Source of the DNA: Podospora pseudocomata
Taxonomy: Eukaryota; Ascomycota; Sordariomycetes; Sordariales; Podosporaceae
Length of the DNA stretch: 64,000 nucleotides
Direction of reading: 5' to 3'
Assembly (NCBI RefSeq): GCF_035222375.1
Contig: NC_085891.1
Span: forward strand, 2,232,001 to 2,296,000
Position 1 is the stretch's first letter. Every line of letters begins with the position of its first letter. Shown here piece after piece: positions 23,715-35,970 of the stretch. Below the pieces are notes generated by a model. That model was not told where the DNA came from. It made no database searches and was given only the letters and a program-made list of their open reading frames with translations. The position numbers and the translations under genes were made by a program.

Positions 23715-25503
23715 CACAGCGCGCGCCTCTCATGACATATCATGAGGCACCTTTCATTCTATTTCACGAAGCGAAATGACGACGACACTCTCACATGGCA
23801 AAGCACACACACCCCCCCCCCAACACACACACACAAGCAAGCAAGGTCAAGATTCTCACGAGCAAAGCATTGGAGTTCGGGCGAATGATATAACTTCTTT
23901 TACATCATTTTTTTTATAGCAAACTATCGATTTCTCTTGCAGCCCTTACTATACTAATACTTTTCGCTTCGTTAGGGAGGCTAGTTCTTTTTCTTTTCTT
24001 TTCTTCCGTTTGTTCAGAACAGAGGGAATTGGGTTGGCCAGATCTGATTTTTTTTTTCTTGTCTGCGCGTGTTCTCACTTGCGGGCAAAAAGTGGGGTAA
24101 GGGAAGGTGAGGGAAGAAGAGGTTTGCAGAGGGGGGTTTGAACTACACTATTTTTTTATAGAGTAGTTAGAGGGGAGTAGGAGCACAAGGGGCAGGTGAA
24201 TACTATTTTTTCTTTTTCTCTTTTACAACTTTTTGGGAGAGAAGCTAGGTGGTGATGGACGTGAGAAGCTGGGACATGACAGGCAAGCCGAGGATGGATG
24301 ATGACTATTTGAAGATGTTGATAATTTCAGCTGGTGGGGGATAGATAAGAAGGGTTTGAACAGCGAAAAGACCACGCGGGGGGGAGGGAGATTGCATTTT
24401 TCACGACAGACTACCACCATTTTATATTACAGTTTTCAAGCGCGGCGTAGGCAGGCAGGCGGGCGGTTGTTTATGCTTTTCTGGAGAGGTTGGCAAAGCG
24501 TTCGTTTTATCTGGGAAGGAACATATTTAAGTATAGTAATGTATACATGATACAATACACAGTCACGTTTGATGTACTCTTCTCATCATACTCACCAACA
24601 CAGCTCGCTCTTGAAGAGTACAGACGCCCACACAGATCAGGGGAGGTTCTGCATGAATACACCCACAACCCAACCCACAACAGCCCAACTATTACTGAGG
24701 CAACTAACCAACCCACTCACTTCTGCAAGAGAAAGCAAAAGAACCTGAGCCAAGACGAAAACGAAAACTACCGTCCCTGCCGCAGTTGGTTGAATTTCGG
24801 GATGTGGGAGGGAGAAGAATGACCCTATGGAATGTCTTGGCTGACGTTTTTGTGGGATCGTGATAATTGGGTGGGAGGGAGAGGGAGGGTTCGGGATATC
24901 GGATCGGATGTCGGCATCTTTTTTTTTTTCAAGGCCGCGTGGATCAAGGCCCAGGGTCTCGTCTCCTCCTTTGCTTTGGGTTGGACACTTAATCTCGCAT
25001 GGGGCGTCGCGTGGGTTGGGTTTGAATGGGGGTTTTGTGAAGAGATAAGTGTCCGTGGTTTGGTTCCTTGTGAGGGGGTTCAAAAGGGGGCGGGTGATGG
25101 GTCAGGTACGGGCGGTTCATGGTGCGATCTCCATCAATAGCGGCGGGTGGGTGGATGAAAGAATGGAAGGAGACAAGAGTCTTCTAGAAGGGCTTTTTTT
25201 CATTCAGGGGTAAGAGTGAGGGGAGATGGGAAAGGGTTCCTCTCTCTTTAGTACGGGGCTTGCTGTTGTCTTCATTCTTGATGGGGTACGGTGCCTCAAC
25301 ACCATGTTTCTCTGGCAAGATGCTGGATAGCCAACAGTGTTGCTTTAACGGGCTGAGCAACATGGTCCATTTCCAACTGATGAAATGCGGGATATCCCGT
25401 AGATCTCATGATATCATCTCGATCGTTACGCCCCCTCCCCGCGGAATTGGAGTTTCTCGTATGCGATCACTTGGAATGCAACAGCTGCTGTGTTCACGAA
25501 CGA

Positions 25504-25690
<187 letters not shown>

Positions 25691-26416
25691 TATATCCCCC
25701 TTTTGACAGCCGTGGAATATCCATCTCACTAGTCAGTCATGTTTGACTGAATGATAGATGTCGTAAAGAAGTCCAGAGCGAAATTGAAATCTTTTTTGCA
25801 TCATCAAATCCACAACCCTCCTAATTTCTCACCACCGTGTGGACCATCTTGACGTCTCACAAACTAGAACCCCTTTCTCTGCCGCCACCCGCCCGCCTGG
25901 CACCCGGTACGCCCCTTCCCCCCAATCTATCTCTACTATTTATACCATTTCCGTCGTAACCAAAAGACGTCACTCACTCGCACAAACCTTTCTTGGGGGA
26001 GTCGTACAAGCTCGTGTACTTAATGTAGACAGCCGACCCGATTTCACATCCGTTTTTTTGTCCTTCCGTATTACTACGTGGAACATCATCACTCGGCACC
26101 TACTCAAGCGCGTCCACCCTCCCTTCATCGTCGTGTATCAGTATAGCATCTCTTCCACATACACTTCCCGCTGAACCATGGACCAACTCTCCATGCTCCT
26201 GCGCTGAAGAAGATGAGAGGAAACACTCGCTTGCATATTTGGATAAGACTATGCCACCAGCAAAATACACAAAAGCGTCTAGAAAGACAGCAACAGCAGA
26301 CAAGCACAGCCGGTAAATATTTCACTTCTATTAGATACCTAACTAGATGAATAGTCGACAGTATTCCACAAGGCAGCAGGTAGGTAGTATTCACTGTACA
26401 TATATATCTCCTCCGT

Positions 26417-26417
<1 letters not shown>

Positions 26418-26469
<52 letters not shown>
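26418..26469. repeat. (CA)n microsatellite
   Basis: A pure AC/CA dinucleotide run of about 52 bp between the TC microsatellite and the leftward gene. Confidence 0.97.
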
Positions 26470-26473
<4 letters not shown>

Positions 26474-27196
26474 TCCCCTTAAAACCCATAGGTTCTTTCA
26501 TATCATCATTATCAAGCCCCCCCTTATACCCCTGAACCTCAACCTCCTCACTGGGAGAACAGAGCCATTGTCCAATGCCCTCAGACAAGTAAATATAATC
26601 AAACTGAGCAAATCCCTTCTTGACAAGTACAGTGCGCGTTCAAGTAAAGACCACCGGCAAAGCACAAAAGCAAAAACCGGCAACTGCCCAAAATATCAAC
26701 AAAAAGTATTACATTTTCAAACCGCACATCGAAATCGTTTTTCGCACAACAAAAGTAAACAGAAAGAACCTCAACATTCAGTTGTCTGCGTGCATAGTAG
26801 AGAAACCACCCCAATAGGTAAATAAATAAACCAGAATAACCCCCCCTTCCCTCAAAATAAATACGCCAGCCAGCAGCACCCCCCCGAAATATCCCATACC
26901 ATTTCATACCAATCCATTCCATCCCTCCAACCACCCAGTTGTTTTATTTCCTCTTCCTCCTCCTCCCCTTCTTCCACCACCCCCCTTTCTCCTCCACATA
27001 ACCAAACAAATTTCCCCTTCCATCCCCTCGAAAATAAACCCCAAAAACCCCAAGCTCCAAACCCCAAAAACCAGCCCCGCCAGCCCAGATATATCAAAAT
27101 CCAAAAATATCGAATCGTAAGAGGTAGTAGTGTGGTAGTAGTAGTAGCAGTAAAAATAATCACATCACAACAAAATAAATCTCCCCCACCAGAGCC

Positions 27197-28732
27197 TCAT
27201 GAGTGAAACAAATCCCAAGCTCTCTCACACAGCTTCAAAAACTCTTCCCTCTTCGCCCTCTGCGTGTCAGGCGAGTCCCTCCCCTCCTCAAACGGCCCCG
27301 TCCTCCTGCTCGACCCCGGCGCGTGCGGCGCAGGTCTGCTCCCGTTCCCCCCCAGCGGCGGGCTGCCGTCCTCGTACTCGGCCCGACTTCTCTTGAGGGG
27401 CGGCGCGTGGCTCGGGACGACATTGTTGCTGCTGATGCTCCGGCTCGCGTCAGCATACTGCGGTATCCCGTCATATCTCGAGTCTCGCGAGTGTTGTTGC
27501 TGCTGTTGCTGCTGCTGCGGGTACGGGTGCGGGGACGGTGGTGTTGGGGGTTGCTGCTGGTTGCCTGCGTAGTGTACTAACTTGGGTAAAAGTTCCGGTC
27601 TGCCGCCTGCCAGTTCCACCTGGGCTTCCTCGGCCGACTTGTACTCCCTCGGCCGGCCTGGGGTGGACGCTTGCTGCTGCTGAGGTGGCGGGTGGTGCGG
27701 CGACGCAAGAGGGGCGCGGTTCTGGTTGGCAAAGAGCGCGTGGCCGCTGGATTCTGGGTGTCCGGAAAGGTTCTGTCCAAAAACGTCGGCGATGGGCGGG
27801 AGGCGATTGTTCGTTTGCTGGGCTGGGACGTGGTGAATGTGTGAGTTCCTGGCCAGGTTCGAGGGCTGGTTGGTGATGTGTCGCGTTAGCGGGTGCGGGT
27901 TGTGTCTCCCTGTGAAGGTCTGGCCCAGTGGCGCGGATTGGATCACGCGCTCGTTCGCAAACTGCTCGTGCGACGGCGCAACGATGCTCAGACCTGGCGG
28001 AGGCCCACGCTTGCGGGCAAAACCAGGTGTCTTTGCGGTAAATTGGCCTCCGTCCTTGTCGGCGGGACCGTCGCCCTTGGCCGACTGCTGCTGTAACCTC
28101 TGCTCAATAATCTGCCTCTGGTGTTCCCTGACGCTCATGCTGCGCTGCAGCTGCTCCTTCATGACTGGGTCCTGGGTTACGAAGCCGGGTGACAGGCAGG
28201 CCAGACCAACTTCCTGGATGCCCAGGCCGTCTCTGGCAGTCAGGGGCCGTCCTGTGGCGGGTGAGACAATGTTTGTCGTGTTCTTGGAGAGATCGAGCTT
28301 CCTCGGCCGGTGACGGGCTGTGGGCAAATCGGGCGATCCAGGCTCCTTCTTGACGATGATTTTGGGGCCTTCTCTGCTTCGAGATCTGTGCGTGGTGCGA
28401 CGGGACGGATTAGTAACGTTGCTCCAAATGAAACAACAGACCCAGGGCTGATGGGCGCAGCGCAGCAGCTGGAAAGGGGGGCTGGAGAGCAAAACTTACG
28501 CGCTGGGTGGAGAGGACTTGTGAGCGGTGGGAGCGGCACCTACACCCTTTGGGCTGCCGCTACCAGTGCGTGCTGGCGCTGGCGCTGGCGCGTTCGGGTT
28601 TGCGGACATGGGTGGAGGAGGAGGAATCGACTGTGTTGGCCTCTGGGCGCTGGGAGATGTGGTGATGTCGTTGCCAAAAGAAGGCCTGTCGTGAGGAGCC
28701 GGTGAAGGGGCTATTGCGACTGCGGTGCTCAT
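27197..28732 (-). CDS. Unrecognised Pro/Gln-rich, largely disordered protein
   Basis: Seen: two exons, complement(27197..28385, 28500..28732), 473 aa. The 114-nt intron has a GTAAGT donor and a CGCACAG acceptor, and the reading frame runs through cleanly. Residues 1-77 are Pro/Ala/Ser-rich. Next comes a basic stretch with SRSREGPKIIVKKEPGSPD. More ordered segments follow around EVGLACLSPGFVTQDPVMKE and a helical segment QLQRSMSVREHQRQIIEQRL. The second half is low complexity with an eight-Gln run, and it closes with KREEFLKLCERAWDLFHS, which looks like a conserved C-terminal helix. I do not recognise the family. The basic patches, Q-rich tract and VKKEP (SUMO-site-like) motif suggest a nuclear regulator, which is inference only. 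The coding strand is C-rich early and G-rich late. Confidence 0.75.
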
Positions 28733-31700
28733 GATGAGTTGTGTAGCGGTGGCGCGTTGCAGGCAATTCGAGGATTTGGAAGCGGGTTTGGAAAAACCGA
28801 TCACTCAGATTTCCCCGAAAATTGGGGGGCAGGGCCTAACTGGGGGGGGGGGGTGGGTGGGTGTGTGAGAGGGCGATCCGAATCGAGAGTGTGTGTGGAT
28901 GGATGAATGGGTTGAAGCGAGGAAGTGCGGCGGGAAAGAGGCGTCGAGTCTGGTAGTCGAGTCGAGTCGAGCCCACGAATTGGATACTCGGTACTCTGTC
29001 TCCTTTTTCTTGGATTAATTGCGTCGGCCAGAAGAAAACCGGGCGCTTCTTTCTCCCTCTCCGACTGCGTTGCGCTGTGCTTGTGCTGTGCTGTGCAATG
29101 TGTGCTGTGCTGTGCTGGTAGGTGCTGTGCGTCGGCGTGTTGCTGCAACCAAATGCTGCAGTTGCTGCACCTTCCTTTTTTTGGCAATGCACGTCGTAAA
29201 AGGGAAAGACGACACCACCACCCAAGACTTTTTGACGGGCGCTTGCGCTGGATTGGACTTTTGCTGGGATTCGTTGGATTGCTTCGGCCCGGACGTAGAT
29301 AGTCGTTCCTGTTCTTCTCTAATTCCAATTCCAATTCCAACTATTCCACCTGCTTAATCTCCTGCTTCGTCCCGTCTTCCTTGTTCCTTTGGGGGAGTCG
29401 GCCGATATATAGATGACCAACAAGACTAAATTATTGCGCCGCAGAGAAGCGGGCACGGGGGATTCGGTGGTGCTGTGTTGGATGACGGAGTGACCGGGGA
29501 TGGTTTGGATGGTATTACACCTACACGCCACAACTGAGGAGGCCAAGAGTGCGGTAGCAAGAGTATGAAAAACAAGAAGGAAAAAAAAAACAGAAAAAAG
29601 ACTCGAGCAAAACAAAGTGCGATCGAGGGTTATTTTGTTCCGGAGACGAGAAGAGAGACAGAGAGAGAGAGGAGAGAGGGAATATGTGTGAAATAATAAT
29701 AAGGGGGAGGGGTATTGTTTCTAGTTTCTGGCGCGGGGGAAGGGGGGAGGGATGATGATGGGATGGAAAAAGGATGAGGGGCTGTCTGTGAGACGGCGGC
29801 GGGATTCTTTTTAGGGGAACACAACTCGCATGGCCGGAGCTACACTACGCAGGTAAAAGGGCCAGTTCTGCCAGTCGTATAAGCGTGAACCGGGGGGCCT
29901 CTGGTATTAAAGGAGACGACGCAGACACGGTGATGCAAGTTGTGTGTGAGGTCTGTGGCTACTCCCTTGGTCACAGGTGCTCAGCCAGAGCGAGCTCTGA
30001 TGGACGATGACCGTCAGTGGCTCTAGTGTTTGAGATTCGACGTCGTGGAGCACCAAGTGGAGGCCCTTGTTGGCGAGGGGCGGGGCTTGGTCTGAATCTG
30101 ATCGACTGGGAAGTGCCCCGAAAAATTAGCCCTGTCCCGTATCAAAAAGACCTGCTGAAGAGAGAGGTCAAAAAGTAAAAGGCCCGTCTGGAGTTTCCCT
30201 ATCTTCTACGTTTGACTCATGTGTTCACTCTCCCGTGGGCCCGCAAAAAGTCCCTCGGACAGTACGAGTTTTTTTTTCTTCATTAAAAAGCTCTGAGGTT
30301 GTTTTGGATTGAAAGTGGAGGCACTCGTTATTGGCAGAAACACGGAGTCCACTGTTTCCTCTTTGGACCCCTGTCAGACTTCCCAGCAGCCATGACAGTG
30401 TCGCCTGAAACTCGTCTGTGCTGCAAGGAGGGGCGCAGCTTTATCAACCGAGAGCAACGTCCTCCCGTCTTTTTTCCCCGTAGCGCTGCATCTCTAGGCC
30501 CTGTAGGTGCGGTCCATGATCATCAACAAACACGATAGAAATAGCTTCAAAAGATCGCCTCTCTGCTCATCAGGATCCCTCATGTTGCGGCGGCCTAGTA
30601 GAGGACAAACTGCCTCATGACTTTGGGTTTTGATTGGGTCTCACGTCTCTTCCCAATCAAGGACTCTCTGAAGACTTTTTTTTTTTTCAAACCAACTGAG
30701 ACAAGGTCCAGATGGAGGGGGCCTCTACAGAGTATGTGAGAGTGTGATATCGTGGGCTATAGTGAGGTATACTAGCGTAATCTTTTTCCCGCTCCGGGAA
30801 CCATAGAAAGGATGACTTCGGATCTCTCCCACATAGCTGCTGCGCGGAACAAAGGCCGCCGACTGATGGTGGGATGTCAGTTCAGAGGCGGCCAGATATC
30901 CGGAAGAGCCCATCGCCTGCTTCAGAGATATTGGACCGGGTGATTCTTATAAAAGATGCAACTATACAAAGTTAGCGTGAGGTGAGAATACGAGAGGTTG
31001 GAAAAGAGGGATGAGACCGCATTCGTTTCCTTGGTGCTTGAGACTCTTCTAAATCAGGTCAGCACATCACACATTCCGGACACCATCACAAAACCAGATG
31101 TTGGGTCTGGCTGGGTATTTGTTTGGCGGCTGCAACAGCAGCAGCAAGACGGTGGTCTATTGAACCTCACCAGCGCTCCACCCAGGCTGCGACATCTGCG
31201 TTCTGGTGGGGACCCCTGAAGTTGGTGAGCCTTGTGGGTGGGTTGTGTGGGTTTTTTCGTCCATGATCGTCCACACTGTGTTGTGCACGGTACGAGACAA
31301 CTGTGCCGCCAACACCATCTCTCCTTCAAAGCCTCGATGAGATTTCCTTAAAGTCACCTCCGCGACATCCCGCTCTCCCGCTGCGAGCTGCCATCTGCCG
31401 TTCGTGTTTGCTGCCCTTGTCTTCCTTTGGGGAGAAATTGTACCTCGACGGGATTTCTGTGCGACTGCCGCCGTCGAAAGCCTGTCTGTGAGAATTATCT
31501 AGTCTGTGCTCGCCAAGGCTGTACCGCACAGACAAGCGGGGGATAAACGACAGGACTCGGACCTCGATCATAAAATCGACTTTTGACAGGCTCTTTTGGC
31601 GTTGATAGTGGAAGCCGACGGGGCTGTCTGTCCCAAATCCATAGGCCACCGCTGGTTGAAGTTGTACTCCGTACACAAGATGTTTCTCCTCTTGTCCAAC

Positions 31701-33107
31701 ACCTTGACCAATCAACAGCCTTGCCGAATATGGCGGTTGGCTCTCCTGAGACAAACACCACAAACTCGGAGGATTGGGCGGTGGTGAGAAAGACTGTGAA
31801 CTGTCCATACGAAGCTGGTGAAAAAAGCCTCAACCTCGCTGTGGCGACGTTTTTCTTCTCTTGTTGTTCTCGTCTATCGTTTGGTCTTGGATGAGCTGCA
31901 TGCGATAGCCGTGTTTCATCTATGTGCCGGCCGCATGAGACGGTGCTAACCCCGGAATCCTAGGATCGTCTGTTCCGGCCTTCTCGGCTGCCCCAACATC
32001 CTGATGACCCGATCCGACCCGGTCCAGGGGACACTGTCGACGAGGGAAAAGAAAACACAAAGTGTCACATGGTGGTGGTTCACCAACACCCCCTTGAACA
32101 GCTGTTTTCTTCCTGCCTCATACGAACGACGTCTGAAGAACCGAACACTATAAACCCTTCCAATAAACCGTTCAGCTTGTCCCACACAGAGAGACTCGCC
32201 GAGATGCAGACACGAGTAGGTCACAGCAGGCCCTCGCTCGTCAGGAGATCATGCTGCTATCCGAGCCTCTCGGCAACGAAGCCATCTTCTGTGTCTTTTC
32301 TTTCGAGCCCAACAACCTGTGAGGTGTCGAGTCGAGCGCCTCCTGCCTTTCCACTGCAACCTTACCGCCCGCATTCTGGAATATCTGGATGCAAAGAAGA
32401 ACCTCGGGAGGGTGGCATGCGTGAAGAGCCCCCCCTTTGCTAACGCGATCCTCACTCCGAGCGCCCAATGAGGAGGGCATAAAGGTATACCGTTGGAATG
32501 GGTCGTCTTCCTGTTGGTTCGGGGCAGCCGCTGTCAAGCTAGAGGTGGTGTATCCCTTTCTAACCCTTCGTAAGTCCAAGTGCTATGGCCGAGTAGAATG
32601 ATACAATGACTCCGCGAAAAAGGTTAAAGACTGGGTCATATGCACAGAATTTTGAGGTGTGATTCTCCGCCACTGTGAAGTGGCTTTTTGATCGCCTTGC
32701 TCATGAACATTTGTTAAAAATTCCTCCGAGATTTCTGCCGTTGAAAATGCGAAATTAAAGTTGAAGTAGTAGTCAAGTACGGGAAAGAGCAATTGCGAGA
32801 ACTTTTCAAGACCGAAAGGCTGTAATCCAACAAACAAGGCTGAGCATCACAATGAGTGTCGTTGGATTTGAGTGTGGTGGGCAGAAGTGAATTCCAAGTT
32901 TGGCGGGGGACGGGTGGCGGGGACGCCTTTTCCTGCCCCTGTCACAAGCTCTCTCCAAAAATTTCCAGCGCCCAATAAAATTTTCCGAATCCGAATATCA
33001 AGAACTCGCTTTCATATTGACGACGGAACCTTCCACCTCAGCCTTGTACAATACAGAGAATTCGAATAAGCCAAATCTAAAGAGGCAAATCGACATCATA
33101 ACTCAAA
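28733..33107. other. Long intergenic region, 4.4 kb, divergent
   Basis: Lies between the start codons of the disordered-protein gene (leftward) and rpc19 (rightward). It holds GTGCT-type repeats near 29090-29125, an ATTCCA tandem at about 29321-29340, GA-rich DNA near 29640-29690 and a TGACTCA bZIP-type site at 30213-30219. Several open frames of 90-160 codons exist, but none shows family motifs, consistent codon use or a sound intron structure. Confidence 0.5.
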
Positions 33108-33744
33108 ATGGCTGCCAGACCTGACTCGGAGGACATCGCCATGGACGATGCGCCCACCTCTCACCAGCCTGAGGTTAAGGATGATACTATGGTCGATGAT
33201 GCGGGCGAGGACGTAGAGGAGGAGGAGGATTATGAGGAGGAGGAGGAGGAGGAGGAGGTTCAGAGGGTGAAACTGGTATGTCGAGTTCTCAATTTTTGCT
33301 CAAAACTTTTAAAACTAATAAGTTTCAATCATAGCTTCCTGGGTCAACGGAAACTGCTGCCTCGTTCGAGTTTTCCAATGAGGGTCACACACTCGGCAAT
33401 GCTCTCAGATATGTCATCATGAGAAAGTGAGTTGAGCTCCTAAGCTGCACTTTATGAAATTCTACTAACACAAACTGTAGTCCCGAGGTTGAATTCTGTG
33501 CTTATGCCATCCCTCATCCATCAGAAGCTAAGATGAACGTCAGAATCCAAACTTTCGGTTAGTTCTATCACGTTTTGCATTTCTTTCCAGAATTAGGATG
33601 CTGATACCACCATCAGAAGGAACGACCGCAATCGAAGCTCTTGAGAAGGGCCTCCGGGACATTCAGGAGCTCTGCGACGTCGTCACTGACAAGTTTGTGG
33701 CGGCGGCAGACGACTTTGAGAAGAAGAAGGCCGCTACTGCTTAG
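33108..33744 (+). CDS. rpc19: RNA polymerase I/III subunit RPC19 (AC19)
   Basis: Seen: four exons, join(33108..33275, 33335..33426, 33481..33557, 33617..33744), 154 aa; introns of 59, 54 and 59 nt. After an acidic N-terminus with an unbroken Glu run (about residues 34-50), the Rpb11/RpoA-like dimerisation fold follows: [19 protein letters not shown], then [20 protein letters not shown]. The C-terminal helix [20 protein letters not shown] ends the fold. Known: AC19 pairs with AC40 to form the alpha-like assembly platform of Pol I and Pol III. The exon joins restore the conserved [17 protein letters not shown] segment, which supports the model. Length matches the family (about 140-155 aa). Convergent with the complex I gene, with only 197 bp between the two stop codons. 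Confidence 0.95.
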
Positions 33745-33941
33745 CTTCATTCTGCTTGATTTTCTGTACCAAGGATAAACTAGGCTACTGGCGTTTTAGG
33801 CGTGCTCTGGGCTGGGACATGCATAGGTAGAGGGGACACTTTATCATGGGCGGATGTGCAAAAACAGCTGTTTGTTTTTTAAGGAATCGCGGCATTGCTC
33901 TTTATATACATCAAAAACAGAGGGTGTGATAGGCACCCATT

Positions 33942-34595
33942 CTAGTTGCGGCCCTGTATACAACTGTGAGCATGAGTGGAAGTATCTGTGTGAGAGTATA
34001 AGAAAGCTTACCTCCAGGAAACCGGAAACGAAGTTTGAGGGCAGGATCTTCTCGCCTCTGAAGTTCTCCTCCTTGAAGTAGTTCATCAAGTGTGTGGTTT
34101 GACGCCAGAAGTTCATGGTTTCCTGCAAGACCAAATGTCAGCTGTAGTCCCCCCATACCACAGCCCCTCCCACTTCCACCCTTCACCCAAAAGTCCCATG
34201 TATTGTTCCGCTTACTTGGTAGTCGGCATTGTTCTGCAAAAGGAGCATATCGACAACGGGGAGCTTGTTGACGAATCTGTGACGCTCGAACTCCTGTCTG
34301 ATGCGGGTGCGGATGGCGGAGACGGGTTGGGGGATCGAGTACATGGTCTGGATCTCAGGCGCCTGGAGAAGTCCACCACAGTCAGCAATTGCCCCTTGCT
34401 CTACAACAACATCCCTCTGCCTTGGACGTACCGCCCGAATCCATGCCCGATAGGCTGTAAGCACTCTGCTTCTCGCGTCGGCCCAATTGGCCGCTGTTCC
34501 GTTTGTCAGTCCGCTGTTTTTTCTTGAACGATCTTGAAAGTAGAAGACTTACATTGCCGCGTGGTAACAGCGAATTGGGTAGGTGAGATGGCCAT
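33942..34595 (-). CDS. Complex I subunit B14 (NDUFA6, LYR family)
   Basis: Seen: five exons, complement(33942..33953, 34012..34122, 34216..34362, 34432..34493, 34553..34595), 124 aa. Recognisable segments are [19 protein letters not shown] (LYR-like YRAWIR), [40 protein letters not shown] and the C-terminal FVSGFLEGRN. The last coding exon is only 12 nt (Gly-Arg-Asn-stop), placed by a TATACAG acceptor. Known: B14 is a matrix-side accessory subunit of NADH:ubiquinone oxidoreductase that binds the acyl carrier protein; in Neurospora it is the 14.8-kDa subunit. Five exons in 375 coding bases is a high intron density. All joins keep the frame. Divergent from bud31, with 377 bp between the two ATGs. 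Confidence 0.93.
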
Positions 34596-34972
34596 GGCGC
34601 CCGAGTTCGTCGTCGTTTGTTACGGTTCTGAATCGGGGGGTTTCTTGACGTTGCTGCTCTCCCACCTTGGATTGGCGGCAGCGCTCGCTCGCTGCGGAAG
34701 CTTTGACCACCTCGTTCGCTCACTTTAACGCCCTGCTGCTGAGAACCCCACTGCGTCAGAGGTGGCTTGCTTAGTCATTTGCTATATCAAGCAGCCTTCT
34801 CAGCTTCGCGAATGACAGCTTTCCAGCATTTCGCCCCACCATCAGCTATTACACTCCTCAACCTAAACACTGTGAATAAAACATCACCACTTTTTTGCGA
34901 TCTTCGATAGTTTTACACTATACAACACCCCCCCAAATCCAACCCTCACACCACCCCCCCCCCTTCCAAAAA
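34596..34972. promoter_or_regulatory. Bidirectional promoter, complex I B14 / bud31
   Basis: A 377-bp interval between two start codons. It ends in a strikingly C-rich leader (34926-34966) before the bud31 ATG. No separate gene fits here. Confidence 0.5.
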
Positions 34973-35422
34973 ATGCCCCCCATCCGCCCCTCCTCCAAAC
35001 GCAAGCCCCCCCCCGACGGCTTCTCCGACATAGAAGAAGACCTCCTAATCTTCTCCAACAAGATGAAAGACGCCCAAAACGCCCCCTCGGACAACATCCC
35101 CAAGCACCAAGCCCAATGGCCCATCTTCCAAATCTCTCACCAGCGCTCCCGCTACATCTACGAGCTCTACTACGAAAAGGAGGCGATATCCAAGCAGCTC
35201 TACGACTGGCTCCTCAAAAACGGCTACGCCGACGCGGCGCTCATCGCAAAGTGGAAGAAGCAGGGGTACGAGAAGCTGTGCTGCCTGAGGTGCATCCAGA
35301 CAAAGGAGACAAATTTTAACTCTACCTGCGTGTGCAGGGTGCCGAGGGCGCAGATGAAGGGGGAGGATAGGGAGGTGCAGTGCGTTAGCTGTGGGTGTAG
35401 GGGTTGTGCTTCTACTGACTGA
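34973..35422 (+). CDS. bud31: Pre-mRNA splicing factor BUD31/Cwc14 (G10 family)
   Basis: Seen: a single exon, 149 aa, with ATG at 34973 in AAAAATGCC. Family motifs run the full length: KRKPPPDGF near the start, QWPIFQISHQRSRYIYELYY, EAISKQLYDWLLKNGYAD, LIAKWKKQGYEKLCCLRCIQ and the Cys-rich C-terminus CVCRVPRAQMK...CVSCGCRGC, which carries the zinc-binding cysteines. Known: BUD31/Cwc14 is a spliceosome component (NineTeen-complex-related, B-act/C complexes). Length equals the family norm (about 145-157). In-frame sense codons continue upstream of the ATG, but BUD31 proteins start at this Met. The DNA switches from C-rich (34973-35130) to G-rich (after about 35250) inside the gene. Confidence 0.97.
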   Translation: MPPIRPSSKRKPPPDGFSDIEEDLLIFSNKMKDAQNAPSDNIPKHQAQWPIFQISHQRSRYIYELYYEKEAISKQLYDWLLKNGYADAALIAKWKKQGYEKLCCLRCIQTKETNFNSTCVCRVPRAQMKGEDREVQCVSCGCRGCASTD

Positions 35423-35970
35423 AAGCGGGAAAAGGGACGGGCGGGGGAGCGATGAAGGGGAAAAAAAAAACAGGAGGAGGATATCAGTGGGAGAATGGAC
35501 AAGGCTAACAATGGAAGGAGATAAAAGCAGATCACACTGCGGATGGAGACCAGAGACCAGGCCGACGCAACGATAGAAAGCATTCAGCGGGGAGGATATA
35601 GCGGTTTTCTAGAGACGGGGAAACTAATAAGGTTCCTATCGCACACATAGCGACATCATTCTGGGCGTTTTTGGAAAGGGATTTGAGACTGTAAGGCACC
35701 CCACATGTACGGTGCGTTTCGTTTTGATGCTAGGGTGTTGGAAGCTCACATATCAGGCAGGAAACATCATAGCATCATAGAGGCGATCCACTGGGTTGTT
35801 TAAATCATGAATATAATGAGAATCTCGATTAACTGTGTACAATATTCATCTCTCTGTGAGTCTCTTGTTTATCGTACTTGATCCCACTGGGTATGTGACG
35901 GTGTAACCTCCTCCAACCTGCCTTTGTGTTATTATGCTGAAACGCTATCCAACTTGGAGTATAGTAAATA
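35423..35970. other. Convergent intergenic, bud31 / zinc-finger gene
   Basis: Both genes end here; 548 bp, expected to hold two 3'UTRs. Apart from a ten-A run at 35461, no feature was seen. Confidence 0.6.

Noticed and set aside
23415-23745. Poly-Phe/poly-Ser open frames
   Set aside because: Direct translation of the TTC microsatellite.
31326-31894. Overlapping 100-160-codon frames in the 28.7-33.1 kb gap
   Set aside because: Open on both strands at once, no domain, no codon preference, no intron structure.
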